35,234 bases of DNA from Euryarchaeota archaeon UBA258 (GCA_002502605.1 DAPR01000026.1:19261-54494); one strand, 5' to 3'; shown: positions 6,764 to 15,842, counted from the stretch's first letter. Notes: generated from the sequence alone by a model not told the origin. Numbers and translations: made by a program.

Positions 6764-9700
6764 ATGATCTCTAAACTCCGCCCCGTCCTGCTCGCGCTTC
6801 TGCTGGTTTTTTCCACGGTTGGAACCGTTGTAACCATTGACCTCAATGACCAAACGCCGGTGATGACATCGGCTCGTTCAACAGCCTGCTCAGGCGACAT
6901 CTGCCTCAACGAAGCCTTGCCAAACCCCAACGGATATGACGATGCAGCATGGCCGGGTGGCGAGTGGTTTGAAGTGTACAACAGCGGGAACACAACCGTT
7001 GATGTGCTCGGTTGGTACGCCACAAATAAAGCATCAAAAACGCTCTACTTCAACTCCACCACAATTGTTGATTATGATGCCAACAATTCCGCTTCATGGG
7101 AACTTTCCCCCGGTGAATACATGGTCATCTCACGCAACGGACTGTCCAACAGCATGTTTTATCTTGCCAACACCAATGACATCCTGACATTGCACACCGC
7201 ATCTGGAGTCAGCATTGACCAAGCAACATGGACCTTCTCCAGCAGTGGAGCACCGTCGGGTGTAAGCCTCGAAGAGGATGCCGCCAGTGCGACCAATGAT
7301 TGGGTTTCGACGAACAACCCCACACCCGGTGGAATCAACACGGGGAGCGGCACTGGAGGGCCCACGATTGTTCCATCCGACCTCCACATCAACGAAGTAA
7401 TGGCAGATGCGTGGCCAAGTTTTGACGGTGACATGTGGCCCGGTGGCGAATGGGTCGAAGTGATCAACACTGGCTCATCCGACATAGACCTCACCGGTTG
7501 GAGCATTCAAGACCAAGCTGGCAAGGTGCTGTTGTTCAATGAATCACACCTCATCGACGCAACAAGCACTGGCTACATGATTGCCCCCGGCACCACCCGT
7601 ATCATTGCAGTCAACGGCTCAGGATCAAGCATGCTCAATAATGGAGTTGAAGCACTCGACCTCAAATGGCCCAATGGTAGCATCTCAGAACAGGTCGCAT
7701 GGACCGATAACGAACCAGGGTTCTCACTGGTGAACGACCAAACTTCGACCTACATGGTCTACGCCGCATACCCAACGCCAAACGCACCGAACCCGCCCTC
7801 ACTCGACCAAATTGTGACGGCCACTTCGCCTCTAAAGATGACGGAATTGCTTTCAAACAGTTCCGAAGATGGAACACCATTTCCCGATGGAGAATGGTTA
7901 GAACTGTTCAATGACGGTTCAACTGACATCGATTTGACTGGCTGGTCCGTCATCGACGGCATGGGCAATGTAACCCTATTGGACCCAGCAACACTCGTCA
8001 GCAATGACACTCAAGCAGGCTCCATCATTGAAGCAGATGGCCGAAGACTTGTTCAATTTACCACAGGGACAGAACTATGGAATTTTTACAATCACCTCAT
8101 GCTCGCAGATGCCACAGGAAACATCGTTGACGCCGCTTGGTACGCCACTGATTATGGAGAAAATGTGTCGCTTATTCCAGCAGAAGATCCAACCGATCCG
8201 TGGGTGCCATCTCCGTGGATGACCCCCGGTCAACCCGAACCCGGCGCTATGGACAACACCGGTAATGTGTTCTTTTCAGAAGTCATGCCAGATGGCATCG
8301 GCAGCGATTCTCAACCTTGGCCTCTTGGCGAATGGTTGGAACTCAAAAATGAAGGCGACCAAGCCATCGATGTTGGAGGCTGGAAACTTCAGGCTGCAAG
8401 CAGAACATTAACCCTGCACCAGTATAACATGCCACTTCAATCGACATCCGTGATTCAACCCGGTGGGGTCGCTTTGATCGCCCTCAACGGAACCAGCAGT
8501 TTCTACCTCAAGCACACCACACCCGACTCGATTGGATTAGTGGACGCCACTGGTGCGGTGATGGACACAATCGGCTGGTCGTCTACCGTAGAAGGTGAAT
8601 CCCTCATCGCACCAAACAGCACCCATGCTGGCGCTGGCCCTAACGGGACAAGCGCAGGAACTGGTGCAGAGTGGTTGCTTTCGGCTTGGGTCAGTCCCGG
8701 GAAAATCAATCCAGTTTGGCCCGTCTACACCGAATCAGAAAACGTCATTGTCACTGAAGTTCTTGCCTCTTGCGATGATGATTCAATTGAACCGCTTGAA
8801 GACTGGATTGAATTCAAAAACACGGGCAATGATGTGCTCAACCTTAGCCGCTGGCGAATTGATACCATCGACCAAGATCGACGGTTCATCCGAGCCGATT
8901 CAATGTGGAACGCGACTGAAGGGTGGAACGCTACACTTGTCCAGCCTGGAGCACGCGCTGTGTTCTTGATGGACAAATCCATGCTGACTGGCCTCGGAGA
9001 TTCGTTCACTCTTTCCAACCCTGATGGAGTCCCGATTGAAACAGTGCAGTGGAGCATTGTCAGCGATTGTCAAACCATGATGCCAGGTGCGGACGCTGCG
9101 GCTTCTTGGGTGCACACAATGTGGCCAAGTCCGGGAGCAGAAGAGCCAAATGCTTCGCAATTCGCACAAATTAATGACATCAAGTTTACCCGCTTAATGA
9201 GCGAAGGCAAAACCAGTATTTCCTCGAACACAGAATTCTTCGAACTGAGCAACATGGGCGAGAACACCGCTTATCTTGACGGGTGGACGTTTAGCGTCGT
9301 TACATCAGGTGGCACTGATGATTTCACCTTCGCAGACATCACTATACCTGCTGGAAGTGCAGTTATTTTTGCCGCTGATCCAAACGGCCTCAGCGTCTAC
9401 GAGGATGGCATGATCCAAGGCTTCGCATCGGCCTTCGCAGACCCACCAACGCTTCCGAATGATGGAGCAGCACTCCATGTGATGGGCCCATCTGGTGCCC
9501 TTGCCGACACCATCGTGTACGGCAACGGTCCGGTCGATGTCGAGGGTTGGAGTGGCATCAGTTTGGTCGAGCCTACAACTGGCATTGACCTCATCATTTA
9601 TCATCGCGGTGATGGATGCGGATTGCTCGATGACACCGACCAAGTTGTTGACTGGCACGAACGCTGGGGGCGCCTTGGTGGAAGCACCTTCTGTGAAGAC

Positions 9701-11692
9701 CAAGATTTCTCTGGTGAATCAATTGTCACGCCTTTGATTGGCCCAACCGATGGTCTGCTTGACGTTCTCGATTGGATTGAAGGGGCAACAACAAGCCTCA
9801 ATGTCCACGTGTACCAACTCTCAGAACCGCGGTTAGCTCAAGCATTGATTGACGCACAGAACCGTGGCGTCGATGTCACCGTGGTGCTCGATGCTGGCTC
9901 TCAAGGCTTCTGGTCAGACTTTGACATGATCAACCAATACGGCATCGCAAGTGAACTTGTCAAGGCTGGTGTCACCACATACTGGTTCGGTGACGGGGGC
10001 GACGAGCCTTACGCTTACATTCACAGTAAGGTAGCCGTTCGCGACGGAACCAGCGTTTGGATTTCTTCAGGAAATTGGAAAGGCTCCTCCATGCCAGCAC
10101 CAGGAGTCCGTGGAAACATGGACTGGGGTGCGTTAATTGAAAACGTCGATCTTGCAACCATCGTCCTTCAACAAATGGCTTTCGATGAGGAACCATTGCG
10201 ACAGCACATCACACCCGCATCCGCTTCAGATGAGCCAAATGGTTGGAACATGCCGGCGGCAACCCCGGTTGACGGCGACCGTGCGTCCACCATAACCGCA
10301 ACCGTGAATGGAGAACTCCTCACCTGCCCGGACAACTGCATCGAGGGCTTGGTTGAATTGATTGGAAGCGCAGAGGATGAATTGCTCTTATCCTTACAGT
10401 ACCTTGACATGGATTGGTCGTGGGGCTGGGGAGACAACCCAATATTCACAGCTCTTCGTCAATCGGCCGAAGATGGCGTATCTGTTCGCTTGATCATCAA
10501 TGGAGCTTACTTGGACCAAGATGTGCAAGATGTTGTGGACACGTTCAACGAAGTATGGAACTCAAGCGATGGTCTTGATGTCGCAGCGGTCGTCATGGGT
10601 GAAGATGATGATGTGTCTAAGCTGCATAACAAAGGCCTCATCATCGACCAGGAAACCGTCCTGATTTCATCAATCAACTGGGGCAACTCTGCGGTCAACC
10701 GCAACCGAGAGATGGGCGTAGTGCTCACCTCTGCAGAAGTTGCTGCACCGTTCCGAATGGCATGGTTCGATGATTGGAACCGCCTCGACAATGTCACAGA
10801 CACCGATCAAGACGGATTGCCCGATATATGGGAAGTGGCAAACGGCCTCAACCGAACCACAAGAACACTCCCTGGACCAAACATGATGGAAGGCTTGTAC
10901 GATGCTGATGGCGACGGACTCTCGAATGAATTGGAATACGACCTTGGCAGCCACCCAACCAACGCAGATACCGACGGAGATTGTATCCCTGATGGCACTG
11001 AAGTCGCATGGGCTCAATCGACAGCGCTCGATCCGACCATAGACGATGTCTACCCCGGTGATGCCTTGTTGCTTTCGGATGCCGACAACGATGGCGTCAA
11101 TGAATCAGAAGTTCTTGGCTGCGACCTCGGGGGCATCGATGACACGAGTGGCACAACCACTCCAGTGGATAATGGCTCTCTAGATGATGACGCTGATGGT
11201 GTCATCAACGCTGTTGACACATGTCCAGACACGGAAGCGAATCTGGCGGTAAACCCTGAAGGATGTTCTACAGAACAACGGCTCGCACAATCAACACCAA
11301 GTGCCAGCGATGAAACGAATCTGGGCTCAAAATTGATGCTCATGCTCATGCTTGCTGGTGTGATCCTTGCGTTTGGTGCCTTCAAAATCCTTCGTTCAAT
11401 CGAACAGGAAGCTGAAGAAACAAAGGATTTGATCACTCTAAACGCGGCTCAGCACGACGCCCTCGCTGCTGAACCAGTTTCGACAGACGGATGGCAAACT
11501 CCAGTCCTCGACGGCAGCGGCTCGGCAGATGATGCACCTGCAGTTGAAGTCACTAAAGCCGATCTCGCAAGAGTTCCTGGCTGGGACGAGGCAATGGTTC
11601 GCACCTACCTTGATCAAGGATGGTCGATGGACCAGTTGCAAGTGTACTACCAAGAACAAGTCAATGCACATGCTGAAACGTCACAAGATTGA
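6764..11692 (+). CDS. Giant surface protein: six lamin-tail domains, double-HKD PLD domain, calcium repeats, membrane anchor
   Basis: The protein has 1642 residues; the ATG follows GGTGAG and a signal peptide (RPVLLALLLVFSTVGTVV). Six lamin-tail-domain units begin near residues 47, 207, 357, 502, 662 and 806, each with a core like GEWLELFNDGSTDIDLTGW. A phospholipase-D-type domain spans about 985-1350 with both HKD motifs intact: H1087-S-K1089-(4)-D1094 followed by SSGNW, and H1288-N-K1290-(4)-D1295 followed by SSINW. Calcium-binding repeats (DTDQDGLPD, DADGDGLSNE, DTDGDCIPDG, DADNDGVNE) fill about 1345-1500. A membrane segment lies at about 1524-1540, followed by a basic residue pair and a cytoplasmic tail of about 100 residues. 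PLD-fold enzymes cleave phosphodiesters in DNA or phospholipids. Lamin-tail domains recur in secreted nucleases, so an extracellular nuclease is my first guess and a lipase the second. Confidence 0.85.
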   Translation: MISKLRPVLLALLLVFSTVGTVVTIDLNDQTPVMTSARSTACSGDICLNEALPNPNGYDDAAWPGGEWFEVYNSGNTTVDVLGWYATNKASKTLYFNSTTIVDYDANNSASWELSPGEYMVISRNGLSNSMFYLANTNDILTLHTASGVSIDQATWTFSSSGAPSGVSLEEDAASATNDWVSTNNPTPGGINTGSGTGGPTIVPSDLHINEVMADAWPSFDGDMWPGGEWVEVINTGSSDIDLTGWSIQDQAGKVLLFNESHLIDATSTGYMIAPGTTRIIAVNGSGSSMLNNGVEALDLKWPNGSISEQVAWTDNEPGFSLVNDQTSTYMVYAAYPTPNAPNPPSLDQIVTATSPLKMTELLSNSSEDGTPFPDGEWLELFNDGSTDIDLTGWSVIDGMGNVTLLDPATLVSNDTQAGSIIEADGRRLVQFTTGTELWNFYNHLMLADATGNIVDAAWYATDYGENVSLIPAEDPTDPWVPSPWMTPGQPEPGAMDNTGNVFFSEVMPDGIGSDSQPWPLGEWLELKNEGDQAIDVGGWKLQAASRTLTLHQYNMPLQSTSVIQPGGVALIALNGTSSFYLKHTTPDSIGLVDATGAVMDTIGWSSTVEGESLIAPNSTHAGAGPNGTSAGTGAEWLLSAWVSPGKINPVWPVYTESENVIVTEVLASCDDDSIEPLEDWIEFKNTGNDVLNLSRWRIDTIDQDRRFIRADSMWNATEGWNATLVQPGARAVFLMDKSMLTGLGDSFTLSNPDGVPIETVQWSIVSDCQTMMPGADAAASWVHTMWPSPGAEEPNASQFAQINDIKFTRLMSEGKTSISSNTEFFELSNMGENTAYLDGWTFSVVTSGGTDDFTFADITIPAGSAVIFAADPNGLSVYEDGMIQGFASAFADPPTLPNDGAALHVMGPSGALADTIVYGNGPVDVEGWSGISLVEPTTGIDLIIYHRGDGCGLLDDTDQVVDWHERWGRLGGSTFCEDQDFSGESIVTPLIGPTDGLLDVLDWIEGATTSLNVHVYQLSEPRLAQALIDAQNRGVDVTVVLDAGSQGFWSDFDMINQYGIASELVKAGVTTYWFGDGGDEPYAYIHSKVAVRDGTSVWISSGNWKGSSMPAPGVRGNMDWGALIENVDLATIVLQQMAFDEEPLRQHITPASASDEPNGWNMPAATPVDGDRASTITATVNGELLTCPDNCIEGLVELIGSAEDELLLSLQYLDMDWSWGWGDNPIFTALRQSAEDGVSVRLIINGAYLDQDVQDVVDTFNEVWNSSDGLDVAAVVMGEDDDVSKLHNKGLIIDQETVLISSINWGNSAVNRNREMGVVLTSAEVAAPFRMAWFDDWNRLDNVTDTDQDGLPDIWEVANGLNRTTRTLPGPNMMEGLYDADGDGLSNELEYDLGSHPTNADTDGDCIPDGTEVAWAQSTALDPTIDDVYPGDALLLSDADNDGVNESEVLGCDLGGIDDTSGTTTPVDNGSLDDDADGVINAVDTCPDTEANLAVNPEGCSTEQRLAQSTPSASDETNLGSKLMLMLMLAGVILAFGAFKILRSIEQEAEETKDLITLNAAQHDALAAEPVSTDGWQTPVLDGSGSADDAPAVEVTKADLARVPGWDEAMVRTYLDQGWSMDQLQVYYQEQVNAHAETSQD

Positions 11693-11718
11693 CAAAGGAC
11701 CTCTTGGCATTTCACGCC

Positions 11719-12465
11719 ATGCGAGCAGTCACTTCGACGAGCAACCCAGTCTTGTCCAACAATTTTTGGAGCAACATCCCCGGCTACGAAACCATGTCCT
11801 ATGAAGGGACAATGCAGAAGATTGGCGTTTTGTTCGGCATCACAATCCTCACTGCCCTTGTGACCGTTTCTTTGGGCGCATCTGGAAACCTTGGGGCAAT
11901 GGTCCTTCTCACGGGAATTGGATTCTTGGGTGGCCTCATCACCTTACTGGTGATGGTATTTACGAGGCCAAAAAATCCAGCACCGGGAGCGATCTGTTAC
12001 GCCTTGTTTGAAGGTATGCTCATTGGTGGAGTCTCCTTTGTGTACGAAGGAGCATACTCCGGAATTGTTTTGCAAGCTGGATTAGGCACAGTCTGTATTA
12101 TCGGCGTCATGTATTTCCTTTGGTCAACTAAAATCATCAAAGCGACACCTGCATTCCAAGCCGTCGTCATCACCCTCACACTAGGCGTATTCGCTTTGTA
12201 CATGGTGTCGATTGTTTTGTCGCTGTTCACAAATGTTGGCGTACCCTTCCTCCATTCTTCTGGACCTGTTGGAATTTTGGTGACATTGTTCATTCTGGGT
12301 ATTGCATCACTCAATTTGATCCTCGACTTTCACTTTATTGAGCGCGGCATCAGCAACAACTCACCAAAATCTGGTGAATGGTGGGCTGCATTCGGTTTGT
12401 TAATCACCGTTATTTGGGTCTACTTCGAAATGCTAAGACTCCTCTCCAAGATCAGGAATCAGTGA
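11719..12465 (+). CDS. Bax inhibitor-1/YccA family membrane protein (COG4760-like)
   Basis: This is a polytopic protein of about 248 residues with seven hydrophobic segments. The N-terminus MRAVTSTSNPVLSNNFW matches the start of the BaxI_1/YccA type (SNPVL motif, then a membrane block after MSYEGTMQKIGVL). The charged tail FHFIERGISNNSPKSGEWW and the last membrane helix also fit the family. An in-frame TTG at 11689 overlaps the stop of the giant gene, but family length favours the ATG at 11719. Neither start has a strong ribosome binding site, so coupling to the upstream gene is likely. Related proteins modulate membrane proteases or act as pH-sensitive calcium leak channels; the role here is not known. 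Its stop codon shares one base with the next start. Confidence 0.85.
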   Translation: MRAVTSTSNPVLSNNFWSNIPGYETMSYEGTMQKIGVLFGITILTALVTVSLGASGNLGAMVLLTGIGFLGGLITLLVMVFTRPKNPAPGAICYALFEGMLIGGVSFVYEGAYSGIVLQAGLGTVCIIGVMYFLWSTKIIKATPAFQAVVITLTLGVFALYMVSIVLSLFTNVGVPFLHSSGPVGILVTLFILGIASLNLILDFHFIERGISNNSPKSGEWWAAFGLLITVIWVYFEMLRLLSKIRNQ

Positions 12466-13433
12466 TGAATGTGAGCCGCCGAATACCAACGGTTGATTTT
12501 GCCGACATGCTTGGCGATGAGCGTCAACAAGAACGCTTCGTTCAAGCCGTTGGAGATTCACTGAAGGACATCGGTTTCTTTGCTCTCAAAAATCACGGCG
12601 TTGATTTGGACTTGATTGAACGATCCTATGAGCAAAGTGATGTCTTTTTCTCGTTACCAAAGACCACCAAACAACGGTATTTACAGCCAGAAATTTCGCA
12701 TCAACGCGGCTACACCGCCTTCGGGGTGGAACACGCAAAAGACAACGATGCACCTGATCTGAAAGAATTCTGGCAAAATGGAAGAACGCACACTGGTAAA
12801 GGACCCCAACCAACCTACCCAGCCAATGTATGGCCCGAAGCAGATGCACCCGAATTCAAAGGTGTGATTGATGACTTATTCAATCGAATGGAGGGACTCG
12901 CCCAACAAATTCTTGGAGCATGCAGCCTTTACTTAGGTCAGCAAGAACATTGGCTGGGGGAAATGAGCCAAGAAGGAAACACCATCATGCGAATCATACA
13001 CTATCCACCGGTCGGGGAACACGCACCTGCAGGCGCAGTTCGTTCAGCCGCCCACGAAGACATCAATCTGATCACCTTGCTCGTCACGGCAACAGCCGAT
13101 GGCCTTCAGGTCATGGACCATGATGGAAGTTGGATTGAAGTGGAGGGTGATGCACGATACATCATCGTTGATTCTGGCGACATGCTGCAAAACATCACGA
13201 ATGGTCTGTTCCAGTCAACGACCCACCGAGTTGTGAATCCCAAAGACACGACCAGCCGGAGATTCTCGATGCCGATGTTTGTGCATCCTCGCAATGACAT
13301 TGATTTGACGCCTCGCTCAGAATTCATCGCCCAAACAGGAGGCAAACCCCTCTATCCATCCATAACTGCGGGTGCCTACTTGCATCAACGCTTGGTCGAG
13401 ATTGGCCTGGCAGAACCAGAGGATGAAGCATGA
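12465..13433 (+). CDS. 2-oxoglutarate/Fe(II)-dependent dioxygenase, isopenicillin N synthase-like
   Basis: The protein has 322 residues. The ATG at 12465 overlaps the preceding stop by one base (TGATG), and AGGA lies upstream. The N-terminal DIOX_N part contains IPTVDFADML and DIGFFALKNHGV. The catalytic part contains AAHEDINLITLL (His197, Asp199), STTHRVVN (His254) and RRFSMPMF (Arg266-x-Ser268), the complete HxD...H iron triad and RxS 2-oxoglutarate clamp. The enzyme should couple 2-oxoglutarate decarboxylation to substrate oxidation in the cytoplasm. The substrate cannot be read directly. Thymine-7-hydroxylase belongs to this subfamily and has similar length, and the gene overlaps thymidine phosphorylase by 4 bases, so thymine is an attractive candidate. 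Bacterial members also include ethylene-forming and gibberellin-type enzymes, so this is inference. Confidence 0.88.
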   Translation: MNVSRRIPTVDFADMLGDERQQERFVQAVGDSLKDIGFFALKNHGVDLDLIERSYEQSDVFFSLPKTTKQRYLQPEISHQRGYTAFGVEHAKDNDAPDLKEFWQNGRTHTGKGPQPTYPANVWPEADAPEFKGVIDDLFNRMEGLAQQILGACSLYLGQQEHWLGEMSQEGNTIMRIIHYPPVGEHAPAGAVRSAAHEDINLITLLVTATADGLQVMDHDGSWIEVEGDARYIIVDSGDMLQNITNGLFQSTTHRVVNPKDTTSRRFSMPMFVHPRNDIDLTPRSEFIAQTGGKPLYPSITAGAYLHQRLVEIGLAEPEDEA

Positions 13434-14749
13434 GCGATCTTGTATCCCGTTTGTGCAACGCCGTTGACAATGGGCGAGAAATGGACTCAAAAGACCTCGC
13501 AGAATTCATCGATGCTGTCGCTCAACGAAAACTGCCTGTGGACACCATCACTCTCTGGCTCAAAGCCGTACACAAGCATGGTATTTCAGTCAAAGAAACG
13601 GTGGCACTCACCAAGGGCATGATGCACTCAGGTGCTGTGCTGACGTGGGACAAAAGCCGACCTATTGCTGACAAACACAGCACTGGCGGCGTTGGGGACA
13701 AAATGTCGCTGATGCTAGCGCCCGCCCTTGCGGCATGTGGTGTGGAAGTGCCCATGTTAGCCGGCCGTGGGCTTGGCCATACCGGCGGAACCATTGACAA
13801 ATTGGAATCCATCCCCGGATTTAATTGTGAACTTACCCCCTCGGAAATGAGGGGCTGCGTGGATGAAATCGGATGTTGCATAGCAGCGCAAAATGATGCC
13901 ATCGCGCCTGCTGACGGCCTTTTGTACGCCATCCGAGACGTCAGCAACACCGTCGATAGCGTTCCTTTAATCACCGCATCAATCGTATCGAAAAAGGCGG
14001 CTGAAGGACTTAAGGCCCTGGTGCTTGATGTCAAATGCGGCAAAGCTGCATTCATGAAAACCGAAGAACAGGCAACAGAATTGGCTCGTTCAATGGTCAA
14101 CACCGCAAATGGCTTGGGCATCAACACCATTGCACAGATCACCGAGATGGACGAACCGATTGGCAGCCATGTTGGCAATGCGCTCGAGGTGTTGGAAAGC
14201 ATCGAGGTGTTGAATGGACGAGGGACAAAGGACACACACGATCTTGTAGCCTTGCAAGGTGGAGCCATCCTGAAGCTCCTTGGCTTAGCGTCCACTCAAT
14301 TGGAAGGTGAGCAACGCATCAGTCAGTCGCTTAGTGATGGCACCGCTGCTAAACGGTTTGAGCGCATGTGCATCGCACAAGGTGTGGCTCCCAAAACGGC
14401 AGCAGAATTGTTGGAAGATCCAAAATCTGTGCTTGATTCTACACGTCATGTCACTGTATTCAAATCAAAAAATGATGGTTGGGTTGAATCCATTGATTCA
14501 ATGCTGATTGCAGAGGTGCTTCGTGAGCATGGTGCTGGGCGTTTCAACATTGAAGATACCATTGATTCTGCGGTAGGTTGTGTCCTTCTTACCGCAAAGG
14601 GCGGAGAACTTCAAACTGGGAGTGCTTGGTGTGAGCTTCATCACAATCAGCCCCTTTCGCCTTCACAGAAGAGCGCCCTTGACCATGCCCTCAACCTCTC
14701 TTTGACAAAAATTGAGGCGAACCAACGGCTCATCAAGGTCGTCGAATGA
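13430..14749 (+). CDS. deoA: Thymidine phosphorylase (pyrimidine-nucleoside phosphorylase)
   Basis: The 439 residues match the 433-440 typical of bacterial-type DeoA/Pdp; archaeal AMP phosphorylases are longer (about 500) with an extra N-terminal domain that is absent here. The phosphate-binding KHSTGGVGDK (from residue 82) and the family signature GRGLGHTGGTIDKLE (from 112) are intact. The enzyme cleaves thymidine or other pyrimidine deoxynucleosides with phosphate to the free base and deoxyribose-1-phosphate. The start overlaps the dioxygenase stop as ATGA, implying translational coupling. Which pyrimidine nucleoside is preferred is not decided by the motifs. No deoC, deoB or cytidine deaminase gene is present in the window. 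Confidence 0.93.
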   Translation: MSDLVSRLCNAVDNGREMDSKDLAEFIDAVAQRKLPVDTITLWLKAVHKHGISVKETVALTKGMMHSGAVLTWDKSRPIADKHSTGGVGDKMSLMLAPALAACGVEVPMLAGRGLGHTGGTIDKLESIPGFNCELTPSEMRGCVDEIGCCIAAQNDAIAPADGLLYAIRDVSNTVDSVPLITASIVSKKAAEGLKALVLDVKCGKAAFMKTEEQATELARSMVNTANGLGINTIAQITEMDEPIGSHVGNALEVLESIEVLNGRGTKDTHDLVALQGGAILKLLGLASTQLEGEQRISQSLSDGTAAKRFERMCIAQGVAPKTAAELLEDPKSVLDSTRHVTVFKSKNDGWVESIDSMLIAEVLREHGAGRFNIEDTIDSAVGCVLLTAKGGELQTGSAWCELHHNQPLSPSQKSALDHALNLSLTKIEANQRLIKVVE

Positions 14750-14770
14750 GAGTGAACGCCCCGAAGCCGT

Positions 14771-14778
14771 CATAAAGG
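14771..14778 (+). promoter_or_regulatory. TATA-like box of tRNA-Asn
   Basis: CATAAAGG lies about 25 bases before the first base of the tRNA at 14799, the expected spacing for an archaeal TATA box. It sits in an otherwise GC-rich spacer after deoA. Confidence 0.45.
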
Positions 14779-14798
14779 GGAGGCGATTGGCCAAGGTT

Positions 14799-14871
14799 GC
14801 CGATTTAGCTTAGCTGGTGGAGCGTGGGACTGTTAATCCCAAGGTCGTGGGTTCGAGCCCCACAATCGGCG
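14799..14871 (+). tRNA. tRNA-Asn (GTT)
   Basis: The 73-base sequence folds as a cloverleaf. The acceptor GCCGATT pairs perfectly with AATCGGC, the anticodon stem TGGGA/TCCCA holds loop CTGTTAA (anticodon GTT, Asn), the T arm is GTGGG/CCCAC around TTCGAGC, and the discriminator is G. There is no intron and no encoded CCA. It lies between deoA and the convergent guaAb. Confidence 0.95.
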
Positions 14872-14878
14872 TAATTTG

Positions 14879-14892
14879 AACTCTTCCGAGTT
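14879..14892 (+). terminator. Short hairpin between tRNA-Asn and guaAb
   Basis: AACTC and GAGTT form a 5-bp stem around TTCC, followed on the plus strand by TTATT. It fills the 20-base space between two convergent genes and touches the guaAb stop. It could help end transcription, but it is short and weak. Confidence 0.25.
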
Positions 14893-15842
14893 TATTCCCA
14901 CTCGATTGTGCCAGGTGGCTTGTGAGTGATGTCATAGACCACACGATTGACTGCACCCTTTACGGTGTTTGTGATTCGAGTGCTGATCTTTTGCAGGATG
15001 CTATGAGGAATCTCTGAGTATCGAGCGGACATACCGTCCATGGATTGTACGGCACGTACGACAATGGTTTCACCATAGGCACGAACATCGCCGTGAACAC
15101 CAACGCTGCGAACTGGAAGCAAGGCTGCAAAGTATTGCCATGGTATCTCCATGTCCCCGGCGGCTGCGGCTGCCTCGAATTCTTCTTCAACAATGGCGCA
15201 TGCTTCTCGCACAACGGCCACTCGCTCAGGTGTGAGTTCGCCAAGCGTACGAACGGCAAGTCCAGGCCCTGGGAAAGGCTGGCGTTCTGCCACATTGATC
15301 TCAAGTGCTCGGGCTAAATCACGAACTTCGTCTTTGTACAAGTCGCGCAAAGGTTCGACGACTGTAAGCGTCATGTCTTCGGGAAGACCACCAACGTTGT
15401 GATGGGACTTGATGGTGTCACGAACACCACCACCAGACTCAATCCAATCTGGTGCAATGGTGCCTTGAACGAGGTATTTGGCTCCAACCTTTTCCTGCTC
15501 ATCCTCAAAAATCCGGATGAATAATTCACCAATCACCTTTCGCTTTTGTTCGGGTTCTGTGACGCCTTGGAGGGCCTCAAAGTAGCGATCTGCTGCCTTA
15601 ACGGTCACGAGATTCTTGATGCCTTGAGCGGCGAGTAATGCTTCAATTTCCTCAGTTTCACCCTTTCGCATGAAACCTGTATCAACGTAGACACAATGCA
15701 GCATTTCACCAACGGCTTGGTTGGCAATGACCGCAGCAACGGTAGAATCAACACCGCCGGAGCATGCAATAATGGCAATATCGTCAATCGTTTCCCGGAG
15801 TGTAGCAATGGATTCCTCGATAAATTCCGAGGTATCGAACAT
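14892..15842 (-). CDS. guaAB: GMP synthase subunit B (ATP pyrophosphatase)
   Basis: The 316 residues correspond to the ATP-PPase and dimerisation parts of GMP synthase without the glutaminase domain, the split arrangement usual in Archaea. The PP-loop SGGVDS is at residues 28-33, and the C-terminus has the conserved NRVVYDITHKPPGTIEWE ending. With ATP and ammonia from the separate GuaAa glutaminase it converts XMP to GMP. The ATG follows the purE stop directly (TGAATG), and GGGGGA lies just upstream, so the pair forms a purine operon. GuaAa is not in this window. Confidence 0.95.
   Translation of the reverse strand: MFDTSEFIEESIATLRETIDDIAIIACSGGVDSTVAAVIANQAVGEMLHCVYVDTGFMRKGETEEIEALLAAQGIKNLVTVKAADRYFEALQGVTEPEQKRKVIGELFIRIFEDEQEKVGAKYLVQGTIAPDWIESGGGVRDTIKSHHNVGGLPEDMTLTVVEPLRDLYKDEVRDLARALEINVAERQPFPGPGLAVRTLGELTPERVAVVREACAIVEEEFEAAAAAGDMEIPWQYFAALLPVRSVGVHGDVRAYGETIVVRAVQSMDGMSARYSEIPHSILQKISTRITNTVKGAVNRVVYDITHKPPGTIEWE

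Noticed and set aside
6764..11692. Cardiolipin synthase as the identity of the PLD protein
   Set aside because: Cardiolipin synthases are compact membrane proteins without lamin-tail or calcium repeats; the signal peptide and outward location argue against it.
13522..14295. Minus-strand open frame of 257 codons antisense to thymidine phosphorylase
   Set aside because: The coding strand carries full DeoA motifs; the antisense translation has no family resemblance.
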